Source of the DNA: Physcomitrium patens | Taxonomy: Eukaryota > Streptophyta > Bryopsida > Funariales > Funariaceae | Length of the DNA stretch: 64,000 nucleotides | Assembly (NCBI RefSeq): GCF_000002425.4 | Contig: NC_037259.1 | Location: 4,741,481-4,805,480, forward strand | Reading direction: 5' to 3' | Shown: positions 28,325 through 41,381 of the stretch, piece after piece | Position numbering within the stretch: the stretch's first letter is position 1 | How the letters are laid out: each line of letters begins with the position of its first letter | The notes under the pieces: model-generated | Databases searched by the model: none | Told to the model about the DNA's origin: nothing | Seen by the model: only the letters and a program-made list of their open reading frames with translations | Translations under genes and position numbers: made by a program

Positions 28325-30321
28325 GTCTAAGTTGGGGTCTCTTGTCAGAGTCGTACATTTCTTTGTGCGTTCACGTTGTTCACAATATGGAATAACTCTG
28401 CGGTAATTCTAGTTGCTGTGGTTAAATGGCAATTCTGGAGCTTGCCCCTCATCGATTAACGGAACTTCAGGTTCTACCGTTTTATTATCATTCTCCTTTT
28501 CAATTGTTCAGCAGAATCCTGATTATGCTGGGAACTTTTCACTGTTGTACTTCAGGAACTAGCGCTGATGATCTTTATCCATTATTTGATCGATACGGCA
28601 AAGTGGTGGATATATTTATTCCTAGAGATCGTCGGTGAGGACTTCATATTGCTTTTAACAGGGCTTTTGAAAGTTGTGAAGCGTTAAGCGGAGCTTTGTT
28701 TTAACTTTGCATTGTTTTGTGTCAATTCCCTTATCGCATTGTATAGTCATGTACAGGCGGCTGATGTGCTTATTTTTGCAGGACTGGAGAATCTCGTGGT
28801 TTCGCATTTGTGCGATACAAATACGCTGATGAGGCACAAAAAGCGATTGAGCGCCTAGATGGTGATTCCTCGGTCTTTCACATAATCTTGTGTCTTGTAT
28901 CTTGTATACAACTGCTTTGTATTTTGACAGTTCAGTATACCTGAGTAGCTCCCCCTCCTGATTTCTTGTTTGTTCCATTGGCCTTGGCACAGGCAGGACC
29001 GTTGATGGAAGAAATATCGTGGTGCAGAGTGCCAAATATGGTCGAAATGACGAGCCAATGTGAGTAACAAGAAATTTCTGAGCAGAAGACAGAAGACTAC
29101 CTTGAGAAGTGCTGGTTGGATACAGTAGATGTTAATGATCTGTTTCTGTGTGGCTTCAAGCTATGTAGTTTATGTGTCGCAATGTACGCACCTTTTGAGG
29201 AAACTGGGTGATGATTGTAGAGGTATTTTGATCGTTGGTTGGTTTGCAGTCATCGAGGAAGGATCACTGACACAACTGTGAGGAAGGTTAGCAGGTCCAG
29301 AAGTCAGAGCCCAAGGCGCCCGAGGTATTTAATCTACAATTGTTGTGCAATGTTTTTCTGACCGATGGTATTCATTCATGTATGTACTTGTTTGGTTCCT
29401 CTTTTAAGTTCTAAATTTTGTTTACTGTGCAAGCTGCTTCAGTCAGTCGTGTTGGTTATATTTTCAAGTGCCTTGATACTTCGATCACAACTTGTGGTAT
29501 TTGCGATTGTGTATACGATTCATCGTATATTTTGATGTAGGTTTTTTTTCTCTTCTATTGTTTTGATTTACAATTCTTAAATGCCTCCCGGTTTTCTATT
29601 TCTTGATCAAATTTATCCGGCTCTCGACATGTCCAAAGCCGGGATCGGAGATACAGAGAGGAGGATCGGCATTCGAGAGACACACGCCGCCGTAGTCGCA
29701 GCCGAGATCGCTATGAAAGAGAGAGGTATCGTGGTGGAGACCGTGATGATAGATACCAAGGCGGAGAACGGGATAGAGAAAGAGAAAGAGAAAGGGGTCG
29801 TGATGTTAGGCGTCGCAGCGCTTCTCGTAGCACAAGTCGCAGTCGAAGCCGTAGTCGAGGCCGCGCGGATAGGGATTCAAAGCGATTTGCTCGCAGCGGA
29901 TCCGACCGACCTAGGAGTTCTCCCCGGGGTAGTATCAGGTACGTATGTAATACGGAGCTCTTGTTATTTACGTCGTTAGCAATCTTGATCGCAAAGGGTT
30001 GCTGTTTGCTGTCCATAACCCTGAGCTGGTTAAATTGTTGTGAGCTTTTGTCCTGCAGCCCAAGTAAAGGACGTAGCTCAAGAATGAAAAAGAGCAAGAG
30101 TCCTGAAAGGAAGATGACTGTGAGTCGCAGCCGCAGCCGTAGCCGCAGCCGCAGCCGCAGCCGAAGCTTGAGTGGTAGTCCTCGGAAGCTGTCAGATTCT
30201 GAAAAGCCCATGGAGGATATGGATACAAGGACTAAAGATTTGTCTCCAGTGGATCCTGTCCGGTGATTTTCTTTCCGTACCTTTGCTAAGTTGGGAATCC
30301 AACCCCCCGCCCGCCCCTTCC

Positions 30322-30395
<74 letters not shown>

Positions 30396-30761
30396 CTCTG
30401 CAGATAGATTCAGTTGTGGCAACCCATCTCCTAGTGATTGCGTGAATTGCGGTTCCAATCTCTTCCTATTTAGAATTTGATATTGCTTTGGACGTGTACT
30501 ATAGTGTTATGGAAGCTATTTTGCACGTATTAGGTGTTCGCAAGAATCTTAGATCCACTCTCTTATTGTTTCATATTCAGGGGCAGTGAGTCTCCTGACC
30601 TCAAAGCGTCTCCTCCTCTTCGCCGAATGTCAGTTTCACCAGGAAACCGAAGCCTCTCAGCGTCGCCGGTTCAAGGTAGCATATCCCCAGAGCAACCCCA
30701 CCGCAGTCAGTCACCTGATGTGCCTCGCAGTGTTTCACCCACTCAGTCTGATGAAGCTTGA
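27428..30761 (+). CDS. SC35: SC35-type SR splicing factor
   Basis: Eight exons, 27428-27503, 28556-28634, 28782-28861, 28993-29059, 29250-29324, 29639-29938, 30059-30262 and 30581-30761, give 353 residues (1062 nt) with all phases consistent. The N-terminus MSHFGRAGPPDIRDTYSLLV is almost that of plant SC35. One RRM spans about residues 16-95 with RNP2 LLVLNI at 18-23 and RNP1 RGFAFVRY at 57-64. The rest is an RS domain with long Arg/Ser/Asp/Glu repeats, an uninterrupted SR dipeptide block from exon 7, and SP-rich C-terminal repeats. SR proteins of this class bind exonic enhancers and recruit U1/U2AF for 3' and 5' splice-site choice in the nucleus. In exon 4 the acceptor at 28991-28992 and not the AG six bases later keeps the frame. 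Intron 1 is about 1.05 kb, the longest, and carries a T29 run; such introns in SR genes are often regulated, which is inference here. Confidence 0.95.
28292..28320 (+). repeat. Poly-T run in SC35 intron 1
   Basis: About 29 T residues, 235 bp before the acceptor of intron 1. Confidence 0.9.
30325..30390 (+). repeat. (TC)33 microsatellite in SC35 intron 7
   Basis: Uninterrupted TC dinucleotides of about 66 bp, starting some 60 bp after the donor at 30263. In RNA this is a long CU tract of the type bound by polypyrimidine-tract proteins. Confidence 0.95.
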
Positions 30762-33224
30762 TTTAGAGGTATTTCTCCGGATTTTTTTTCTCCATTTCTG
30801 TGCAATGCTTTTTATGTTCTCTTGTCGGTTTACTTTCAAAGAACGTGGTTAGTTGCACAGATTTTTACAATGTAAGAGAAATGTATTATGTTCTTTTCGT
30901 ATAGCCATGTGATTTGTAGTGTATGAAGGTTTAGCAGAACTCTTGCGTTATAAGATTGTTAGCTTATGCAATATTGGTGTGGACTCAATTGATTTCACTT
31001 TATGACGTACATTACAACTAGCCCATGTTTGGAGCCGGACCTGAGTTTTCCTTTTTTATTTATTTTTGATGTTCTGATTCTCCTTACTCGTCAACGTGAG
31101 TTCATTGTAGGAAAATTCTGAATACAATTTATTCGTTTTGAGACATGTACATGTATGTAACTGTATGTACAGACATTCACTTGAGTTCACGCGTTTGGGA
31201 AGAATGGAGTGGCTAGAATTTATAATGGCATGACGGGCAGCAGACTGAGGATCGCTGGCTGTGAAAGGAAGTAGCAACTTAAAGTTTCGCCGTTGTGGAT
31301 TTGTTTGGCTGGTTAGTTTGTTGACCTGGTTCAAATGCTTTTCTTAGTATGCACTAGTGACGTAGTGAAAAAGTCTTTTGGTAGAAATCTGGTGTTGTGG
31401 AGCTGTGTTCAGACAAACTTACATTTCCAGTATCAAACCAGGACACAACTTTTGTTTGTGTTTCAAAGACTTAAAAGTGTTGTATTAGGGGAAAACTAGT
31501 TTTTGAAAAGTGTAGGAGACCAAATTTACTAAAGCAGACATCAAGTTGGAGAATGTCGACAGATTCCATGATACAATGTCTGACATGGTAAGGTTTGGTT
31601 TGTTTACAATCTCGGTACTGTGGTAGCGCTGAGTGGGGTCGTGGGATTAACACCATATTTTTGGTGTGGCACCTGAGCTGTGGTGACTGGTGGCTGCTGG
31701 CCTTGGGGACTGCTAAGCTGCATACTGCTGGTTTTGGGGGAGTTAGTTGGGGCGCTGAGTGTGCAGTCCAGTTGATCCTCGCTGATGCTGCTGGCCAGCT
31801 CCTACATTTATCGTGCCAATTCGCTGGCAGATCTACCACGTCTTTATCCCAGTTGGGGCCCAGCTGCAGCAGTCTAGTGGGATATCAGTGTGAGAATCCT
31901 GTGCAGCCTTGCCAAGTGAAGGTAATAATTACAGTATGTGCATGTACCTGGCCGGTTGTCGTTGTAACCTTGTTTCTTTGTAGAAGAGATTGAGCTGTTT
32001 TTCTTTTTTGCAGGTATCCCTTTCGTTAAGTCGTCTGACATTTTGTGCAAGGGGATTTTGTGTCATGGGCATTTCTTGGATTGTTCGTCATTCTATATTG
32101 TTAACCAAGCTTCTCTTAAGGGAAGAATTGCATGCCTTGATCGCTGCAGAGAGGCTATTAGAATACTGTTTGCTACAGGATTGTCTTTGTGAACGGCCAG
32201 TTATGGTGTTCCGACCTCTAAGAACAAGTTAAGGGCGAGGAAATCTCGCTGGCATGCGGAAGGGAAAAGTACTCATTTGTAGGTATCTGCAGTGCCAAGG
32301 CAGCCGATTTCACACACCTCTATTCGTATGTGGAGTAATTCTATTGGATTATCTGGTAACTACTATGTGCAGTGCGAATCTGACGACCATTGCAATGTCA
32401 CCAAGTTAAGAATGAAGGTGAAGTGCTAAAGCCCGGTGTATCGGAGAATTTTCTTTACGTTGGTTTGATTTATCATTGTCTAAGCTTGCTGTTTAAAGAT
32501 TTCAGAACTGCATGTTTACCAACAACCTTATGAATTTCGAAAACTACGAGATAGCGTTATGCACTAAAGATTATATTATATTTAATCTCTCTCTCTCTCT
32601 CTTTCTTCAGTCCTTGTAAATGTTTTTCGAGAGCGTTTGGTGACAGTCCTGCAGGCTTCTGAACCTCTCTTGGCTCTTGCGCGATATGAACTTTTAGTGC
32701 AAGGATCTTCACTCTGGGTTAATAGCGGTCACACATTTGTATGAAGCAAATGATTCATCGTTCATCGTTAGCCTCTAAATGTTTTTAATTCAATATGTTT
32801 TATCATCATGTAAAAATGGAACCTTTTCTTCTGCTTAACCTCATGATTGTAGAGTTGGTATATAGAGTATTTGTTTGTTTTGGAAAAACAGTGTACACTT
32901 CAATTTAGTATAGTGAAAATTATGTGCTTCCTTATAGTTCATCTTATCTATTTGTCTATAAATGTTTATGATTTTTTTAATGACTAATTATTATAGGAAA
33001 TGTTAGATAATCTCATGATTTTTGTAAGTAAAATTATGAATTTATATGTCGTGTTTATTGCCTAGAAAGAAGAGTAAATATTTTGACTAGGTGTTTGTCC
33101 AAACTAAAACAATAGATACTTTTTAAGGTTTTGATATGTTTTATGAAATTTATAACCAAGGTGAATAAAGAAGTAAATATTGTTCTTAAATACAATTTGT
33201 TCTTAAATTTAAATTATTAATGGA
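30762..33224 (+). other. SC35 3' UTR and spacer
   Basis: Composition remains gene-like to about 32,500, so 3' UTR and possibly alternative 3' exons of the SC35-like transcript may extend here. ORFs such as 31595-31993 and 31990-32232 carry no recognisable domain. A short CT run is near 32588-32603. From about 32,750 the DNA is AT-rich. Confidence 0.4.
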
Positions 33225-33803
33225 TGTTGAGTATTAAGAATATGAATTTAGATAAAATCCAATAGCCTATGCATTTATGTACCAAAAAAGAAGAGAAAAT
33301 ATAAGGAAAGAAGTGATAGTTATATGAAACAAAAGAATTAAAATGGCTATTGCCAAATACAAAGCCAAATACAAAGAGACAAGAAAGATCCAAGAAAGAA
33401 ATAGAAGAAAAGTGTTGATAATTTTGAGGATTGTATACTTATTCAAGACTAATTATCTAATTTATGTTTGAAAAACTTTTTACATCTTTTTAAAAAAGGT
33501 GTTGACTTTCTAATATTAATCTATTTATTTTTATTTACTTCTATTTATTTGAATAATATAAATATATATTATATATATATTAAAGTTCTTTTGCCACTAT
33601 CTAAATAGAACAAAGATTTTATTCCTACTTTTTGAGAGCATTAAATGTAGGTAATAAATATTGTGTTTGGAATGTATTTAAGAAAAATTGTTAATCTTCT
33701 TTCCTTCTCTTTGTATACATAAAACAATCATATTAGTACACTCTCTTATCTATGTATGCACATTACTTCCAGCTACTCTTCTATCTCTCCAAAATTCTCA
33801 ACA
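33225..33803 (+). repeat. Left LTR of the copia element
   Basis: The segment starts TGTTGAG and ends CTCAACA, a perfect 7-bp inverted terminus with TG...CA ends. Its last 46 bp (33758-33803) match 39589-39634 at about 43 of 46 positions, both ending CCAAAATTCTCAACA. Its internal part also resembles the nested copy at about 37,050-37,580. Confidence 0.7.
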
Positions 33804-33882
33804 TGTTGTTAGCACAACTACTCCTGTACACTAGTCTTTGTTTTTAAAAACTTATGTGCACCTTGCTCTTTATCTTTTTCTT

Positions 33883-33883
<1 letters not shown>

Positions 33884-33919
<36 letters not shown>
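33884..33919 (+). repeat. Poly-T run in the copia leader
   Basis: About 36 T residues, 80 bp inside the left LTR. Confidence 0.9.
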
Positions 33920-36900
33920 CTTCTACATTGCATCATTCTATATCTTGTGGCCTACTTGCTGTGCTTGATACTATTACTATTGTATTGCTCTATACCCTAC
34001 TCTTGCTAATGATGTAATGCACCTTCCTTGATGCTAATTGTTGTTTTACAATCATATTACCAAGTTGTTGCATTGTGCCATCGACTATTGCACCTCTCCA
34101 AGTTACCATCAATTGTCATGCACCATAGTCTATCACTATTGTCAATTGTTGCCATTGTTGTCTGCTGCTGTTATTTGCCACTATTGTTGTTATTGTAGTA
34201 ATCCACTACAAACCCTTATTTTTGGAAAAAAAAAATCTCTAAATTCTTAATATTTTTTATTTCAAGTTCAACTTTATCATTTTATTTGGATTTATATTTT
34301 AAGGTGCATTTTACTACAACTTCTTCTACTTGTTCTTGTATTTTTTTCATAGATTTATTTATAATGACTGCACCAACATCTTTAATTGCCTCTATTATAG
34401 TTCCAACTATTACCATTACATCCCAACATTTTCAAGCTCTATTATTTCTAACATTGGTTGCTAATGGAAACAATTATCTATTATGGGCAAAATGATAAAA
34501 TTAAATTTATTTATAAGATAACTTTTAGATGTAATTTTGTTTGAAGAATCTTCTACTATAAGTACTTCTATTCTTCTTACTATCTATTAGAAAGCACTTC
34601 TTCTCTTTTGTTGTCATCTAATACTTGTATTGCAACATCAATATTTGAATATGGTAGATTTAACCGAGCTTTGGAAGAATCTTAAATCCAAGTTTGATCA
34701 TCAAAAGACCATTTTCTTTTTGCATAGACATCATGATTCGACATGTTTATGCATCTTAGATTTTTTAAATTGAAATGTTTTCAATAGTGAAATATATCAC
34801 ATTATATTACAACTACAATTGTGCATATAAAGCATATTTGAAGAAGAAATGATTGATAAAACTCTCTCTATATTTCTTCTTGCATCTGCTATGCTTGCAC
34901 AATAATATAGGAACATAAAATTTAAAAGTCTTCTTAATTTTATATCCTATCTACTTACGGAAAAACAAAATGAGCTACTCTTGCGTAATGCAAAAGCTTC
35001 TCCTATTAGAATCGTGGTTCTAGAATTTCATACATTCAATATTTCAAAGTTTACGAAAAAATTATATAAACATAGGAAAAATGCTCATAAATACTAGGGC
35101 AATCATGGTCATGGCTATTTCTACTCATATAAAAAGAAAAAACATTCTACTATTAATTACAATGAAAAAAATAAATCTAAGATGCATTCTTGCTGTAAAT
35201 ACAAGATGATTGGATATTTAGTATATGCATTCCATATTTCAAAATACTTTATAAAAATGTTCTAAGAAAAATAAGAAACTTTGAGCTGAGGCTTGTGAAG
35301 CTCATACCATAGATGCATCCATAGATTTAATTGATATTGATGCTTTAGAGGCTTATGTGAATAATAAAACCTATGATGATGAGTCAAATGATGCCTTCAT
35401 TGATTTTGCAACAATATATACTATCTTGTGAGATAGACAATTTTTTACTCAAAAATCCTCAACTTAGCAAATTAAAAATTTGATGACCATAGCAAGAACG
35501 AATGCATTTTGTTCCAAGATGGAGCATTGATAGTAAAATTGCTTATAGGTTTCATCATAAAATGTAAACATGCAATGTTTGCACCTTCAATACTTTGGAG
35601 TTTTATCACCTATCGAGATGTATGTACCAATGATTATCACCTTTCAACCACCATTCTAGATAGGTGGGAGATTTGATTTTTGTATAAAACCATAAAGTTA
35701 TTAAAAAAGTCTTTGTTGCAACAAATAATTTATATTGGATTGCAATTTGGCCTTCCATTATATTTAATTTTGCATCATCTATCACAAAGAGTCATATTTT
35801 TTTATAGCATAGATGATTGAAACATCTAAATCCTACATTATTTTAGAAGATAATTCTATGTATAATTAGTCATAATTTAAGACCTATAAATGTAGTTTCT
35901 ATGAAATTATGTTGTGCATAAGTACAAGGTAAGATGATTCCTTGACCTTTAATTTAGAAACTTCTGTAAGAATTACCATCAATGCTTGAAAAATTACATG
36001 GTGATATTTGTGGTCCTATTAATACAATATTTGAACCATTTTGTTATTTTTTAGTCTTTATTGTTGCATCAAGCAAATAATCACATGTTTTATTATTATC
36101 AACCTAAAACATGGTGATTTCCAATCTTTTATCTATGCTTATTTATTTTTGGGTATATTTTCTTGATTATCCTATCAAAACATTGCATATGGATAATGCA
36201 AAAGAATTTGCATCAAAATCTTTTGAAGACTATTATACTGCAAGAGAGATTGAGTTGACATATTGTGTTTTATATGAACATGTTCAAAATAGAATTGCAG
36301 AGTCATTTATAAAGCATATACAATTCATTACTTGATCACTACTTCTTCAAGCAAATTTACTTATATTTATATGAGATCATATAGTTTTGCATGCTGCAAC
36401 ATTAATATGCCTCCATCCTCTACTCTTAAAATTAATATACCAAAAGAGATCATTTTAAATCATGTTTCTAATATATTTCCACTTACGGATGTTTGGTTTC
36501 TATACTTGGACTCCAGTACTAGAACATCAATGGTGTACCATTGAAGCCCATTGACAAGAAGGCATATATGTTGGTTTTGATTCACCAAACATTATTTGTA
36601 TCTTTAATCTATCAATTGATACATTATTATGTGTATGTTTTCAAAAAAAATATTTAAAAAAAAAATATATTTCCATCTTTTTGAAGATGAGTATCTAATT
36701 AACAAAAAAATAGAATATTTATATTTGGAGTACTAAAAACGTTTATAATGAATCTTGATCCTAAAATATCTTTGACTAAAATTGAAGTTGCTAAGATTTT
36801 GTATCTTAAATGGATTGGAGATGAAATATTTGATGGCTTCAATGATGCGCCTCAAATTACAAGAATTTTCATTAATGAAGCTCAAAATGCACCTACTCAG

Positions 36901-37044
36901 ATTGCAATACTATTAACTAATATACCTCAAGTTATAACATCAAAAACTAAAAGGATTCATGCACCAAATAAACAATCATATAAGAAGAAGAATATAACAT
37001 TTGTTGATTATAGTATTGTTATTGTAGAAATATTGTCAAGGACA

Positions 37045-37580
37045 TGAACTAAAAGATGATGCATAAACCAATGAAATCCGTGTAAAAAAAAAGTGACAAA
37101 ATAGAAATAAAGAAGTACATATATTAAAAGAAATTAGATTGGCTTATTGCCAAAAGACAAGAAAACTTAAGACTCTTAAAACTAGACTAGAATGAAGAAA
37201 GGAGTTGACAAGAGTGAAGAGGGCTTCACTCTTGTCTCTATATATACTATCTAACTAGGGGCTACTTGGCGATATTCTATAGGACCTCCAATGTGTGTTG
37301 ACTTTGTAGGATACTTGCCTTGACTTACAAGGCAAGTTTTTCTACAAGTGAGCCACATAATTAGCTTGGTCTTCAAGCTAACAACATGTGTGACACATGG
37401 CCAACTTGTTGACCACGTTTCTAACCCAAAAAGTCAATTAAAGACATTTATAAAGTCAAAGCAGAATCTATAAAGCTTTTATAGAAGATATTATAAAATT
37501 AACTTGCTTTTACTTACTTCTACTTACTTCTACCTATTTATACAAGTGATTACTAGCTTACATGCATATATCCATGACAA
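37045..37580. mobile_element. Nested LTR-like insertion inside the copia element
   Basis: Composition changes between 37,045 and about 37,580 and the pol coding similarity is interrupted. The segment shares ordered blocks with the left LTR 33225-33803: a [AG]GGCT[AT]TTGCCAAA-like block, AGACAAGAAA, GTTGACTTT, and repeated TTACTTCTA. It begins TGAACTAAAA and ends about ATATCCA, with GGACA before and TGACA after (4 of 5). This fits a solo LTR of a related copia family inserted into the older element; boundaries are approximate. Confidence 0.45.
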
Positions 37581-39588
37581 GTACCCACTAAACCTACGGA
37601 ACCATTAATTAATGATGATATGTCTATATAAATATTATTTTATATCTTCACCTCATGTAATAGAAAATCTCTAAATTAAGAAGAATAAAACTAAGTTGAG
37701 TACAAAATAATTTGTTCTATATTGTATTACAAACTACATTTGGAATAGACTATCTAGTATAATAGATGATTCATTTGCATGTATGATTACTTAAGCTCTT
37801 TTTTACAAGGAAGAAAATCTTGAATCTCAAACCATTGAGAAAGTGATGCATCACTTTAACTGATTAAAATAAAAACTGCCATTGAGGAAGAATTTGCCTC
37901 TTTATATAAGAAAAAAAATCTTTGGTTCAATTGTGGATATTCTTACATCATATCAACTAGAATATAAGATAGTATTAATATGCAAGTAAGATCTTAGGGA
38001 TAAAAAAATCTACTATAAAGCTCGTCTTATTATCCAAGAATTTATCCAATGATTTGGTATTGATTATAAATCCATGTAATTTTTAGTCATGGATTCAATT
38101 ACATTTTGATATATTATTGGAATGGCAATTCATGCCACCTTTAAGATATGTCTTATGAATGTGATAACTGCATATTTGTATGGTTCTTTTGATGCAAATA
38201 TTTATATTAAAGTTCCACTTAATTTAGAAATAGAAACTCCAAATAGACTTGCTCCATGACAATATCATGGTATTAAATTATAAAATGTCCTATATGATCT
38301 TAAACAATCTAGATATATGTAGTATCAATATCTTTGAGTTTATTTAATTATAAATAAGTTTGGAAGTAATCTATTAATTTCTTATTTATTTATTAAATGA
38401 GATAAAATTATTATTGTCATTATTACTATATATGTTAATAATCTTAATCTAGTGGATATTAGATTTGCATATGTTGTAGCTATTAACCTACTTATCCATG
38501 AATTTGAAATGAAAATATTAGAAAAAATAACTTTTTGCATTGGTCTTTAAATTATTCATTTAAAAAATGATAGCATTTTTTTCTATCAACTAACATATAT
38601 TAGACAAATCTTGTAGAGATTCAATATGATTGATGCTTATCTATTGTTAACACCAACGATTGAATATGGTCATGATGGTGATGATCTATATCTTTCCTAG
38701 AAGGGAGAGGAGGAAATATTAGAAGATTAGTATTTATACCCTTTAGTGGTTGGAGCACTTTTATATTTAGCCACATCTACAAGACAAGAAATTACATTTA
38801 TAGTTAGTATTTTTACAAGACATAGTGCACGTCAAACACTCTAACATTGAAATAACATCAAACATTCATTACATTATTTAAAAGGCACTGAAGATTTGAG
38901 ATTATACTATATACAATCTGCAAATCCAAAATTAATTAGATATTATAATATAGGATATAAATATGATATTATAGCAATTAAATTTCAAACAAGCTATTTA
39001 TTTTTAAGACATGAAGGTGTAATATTATGAAAATTAGTGAAACAAACTATAATTACAATTTTATCCAACCATATAAAAATTATTGCCTTACATGAAGCAT
39101 CTTAAGAATGTATTTGGTTGTAATCAATTGATAAACTCATTTAGATAACTTATAGACTTTCATATGATCATTTTTTAACTATCTTATATGAATACAATAG
39201 TGTTTGTATTCCACAGATGCAATTTGGTTTCATTAAAGGTGACAAGACAAAGCATATTGATCCAAAGTATTTTAGTTATATCCATGACTTGATTATTAAT
39301 CAAGCACTTTAGATCAAGAAAATTGAATTTGCAAATAACCTTATTGATCTCCTCACCAAAGCTCTTCCTTTGTGCAACCATTGCTGACTTACTTATAGCA
39401 TTAGTGTGCAATGACTTGCTTTTCTCAAATAAAAAAAATTAATGAATTCTTTAAATAATTAAGAAAAATGATGTTATACTCTTTTTTCTTCATCTATGGT
39501 TTTGTCCTTGAATACTATGAAAACCTTCTCTTCTTTTCTTTCTATACAAGAAACAACCATATCAATACAATCTCTTATGTATATATGT

Positions 39589-39634
39589 GCTCATTACTTC
39601 CAGCTACTCTTCTGTCACTCCAAAATTCTCAACA
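39589..39634 (+). repeat. Right LTR terminus of the copia element
   Basis: These 46 bp match the last 46 bp of the left LTR. Similarity weakens towards 39,460 and the first ~400 bp expected for a full LTR are absent, since pol similarity reaches 39,385. The right LTR is therefore truncated or strongly diverged. Confidence 0.6.
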
Positions 39635-40712
39635 CTACTCACCTATCATTTGGCAAGTTTGGAAGGCAATGACTATAATCTAGAATATTCTACTTGAATT
39701 CAATTCCATGAATAATAATTCATGCAATGATAGTAATTTAAAGAATTGAATCTCAAGAAATTTTTACAAAAGTAATGATAATTTGTCTTATAATTCAAAT
39801 ATATATGAACTTCATTAATATCTATAATACACTGTTAATTAGAAAAAAATGATAATTAAATAAATCTATTCATATCATGTATGTATATATTTAAAAGAAC
39901 AAAAAGAAAAGAACAAAAGAAAAAATCATGAAAATTTAGATTTAATACTAAAAATTGACAAATAAATTCTTCAATAATCATTTTTTAAATAATTTTTTCT
40001 ATGAATAATTTAAAAATCACAATTCTATAATTATAAATCAAAATATAAATTTTAATTTTTTATTAATATTTTATTTTAATACTTTATTATATATTTAATT
40101 AAATTATAATGATATTTATTTTAAAATATAATAAATAAATATTTTTATTTTTAAAAACTGAGATTTATATATTATTTTTTAGTCAACATGATATTATGCA
40201 TATAAAAGAGATTTATTTTATATTTTTAAATAAATTTAATATATTTTATAATGAAGTTAAGAAGTGAATTTATAATTCTTATTATTATTTATTTTAATTC
40301 TATTTCTACAACATATTAATACATTAATATTTTTGGATATGATCTTATATCTAGTTTGATTACAATATATTACTCAGAATATATATTACTTAGAACATAT
40401 CAAACATAACAGTGTATTCCTTTAAGATTTTAAGAAAAAATGTAACCAATGACAAGAATAATCAAATTACAAGTTGCTCACAAAAATTCTAATAATACGA
40501 TTTTCTTTATTAAAAAAAATCACAATATTACAATTTGGAAGATTAAACATTGTCTAGGACTAAAAATATCAACATTCAGCAAATTATATTGATTAGCTAT
40601 TGTGGAGGATTTCCTGAAGTAACACTCTTTTAAATGCCAGTTAACAATGTCCTATATATATATATATATATGTTTCAATGTCTTCTTTACATTTTATAAA
40701 AAAATTCATAAT

Positions 40713-40744
<32 letters not shown>

Positions 40745-41381
40745 CCACAAACTCAATTATCAAATACATTTAGTCGTGTTGTGATCGCATGTTGTGGCTG
40801 AATGGTTGCTGCTCATGGCATAACATTTTGCATTCGACTACGTTTACTTGCGGCAAGGATCTTGCTGTCTTTAGATTGAATTCAGATATTACATAATCAT
40901 GCGGCAGCTCACGAATCTAACGAACTCCGGAATGCCGCAATAGCCGGCACGGCTCTTCACAAATTGATAAGTGAGACTAAAAAAGTGCGCCGGCGTGTAG
41001 AGGGATGGAGAGCTTGTGCAATGAATCGTTTCTCTTTCGAAGCTGAGAATTGTTACTCGTGCCAACGTTGAAGAGATGCTGGTTTTTCGTTCCATTACTA
41101 TCATGGTTTGTGCTCTAGAGCCGTTTTAAGAGATTCGAAACGACGGCGCGGAATATGAAAGTTTGGTGTTACCTTGTGGCGAGTGGTAGTGAGCGTTTGG
41201 GTCATGACAAGATGGTGTGTTGTGTTCTGGACGGCGGTGTCCTTCCAGTCGGGACATTCGCTCATGTAGCTGCGACTTCGGATAGAGATGCTGTCGGAAA
41301 GGATGAAAAGGTCCAATGAAAATTAGTTGAGGGAGTGAAAGTTGGCGTCGACCCCGATTTATTGCAGTAGGTCCTGGAAAA
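39635..41381. other. AT-rich spacer and upstream region of the next gene
   Basis: 39,700-40,760 is AT-rich without supported features; (AT)n runs lie near 40650-40670 and 40718-40743. From about 40,770 the composition rises to gene-like levels and probably holds promoter and 5' UTR of the gene starting at 41382. Confidence 0.5.

Larger units (their letters stand above)
33225..39634 (+). mobile_element. Decayed Ty1/copia LTR retrotransposon
   Basis: Translation in shifting frames shows the copia order gag-protease-integrase-RT-RNase H. A gag start MTAPTSLIAS...NGNNYLLWAK lies at 34364-34493. A degenerate CCHC knuckle (CKYKMIGY...H) is near 35,190. A protease-like IDFATIYTIL is near 35,400. 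An integrase piece DYPIKTLHMDNAKEF...QNRIAESFIK is at about 36165-36315. RT is around 38,080-38,460 (ITAYLYGSFDANIYIKVP; then YVNN where active copies have YVDD). The RNase H/C-terminal end is near 39,330-39,385 (ANNLIDLLTKALP). Many stops and frameshifts show it is dead. The left LTR is 33225-33803 and a related right terminal sequence ends at 39634. No matching target-site duplication was found (ATGGA left, CTACT right), so one end may be rearranged. Confidence 0.85.

Noticed and set aside
29711-30211. 166-codon minus-strand ORF rich in RL repeats
   Set aside because: It is the antisense shadow of the SC35 RS-domain exons.
30192-30458. Minus-strand ORF with ERERER repeats
   Set aside because: Produced by the (TC)33 microsatellite in an intron.
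31471-32232. ORFs on both strands downstream of SC35
   Set aside because: No domain, no splice support; more likely 3' UTR or spacer.
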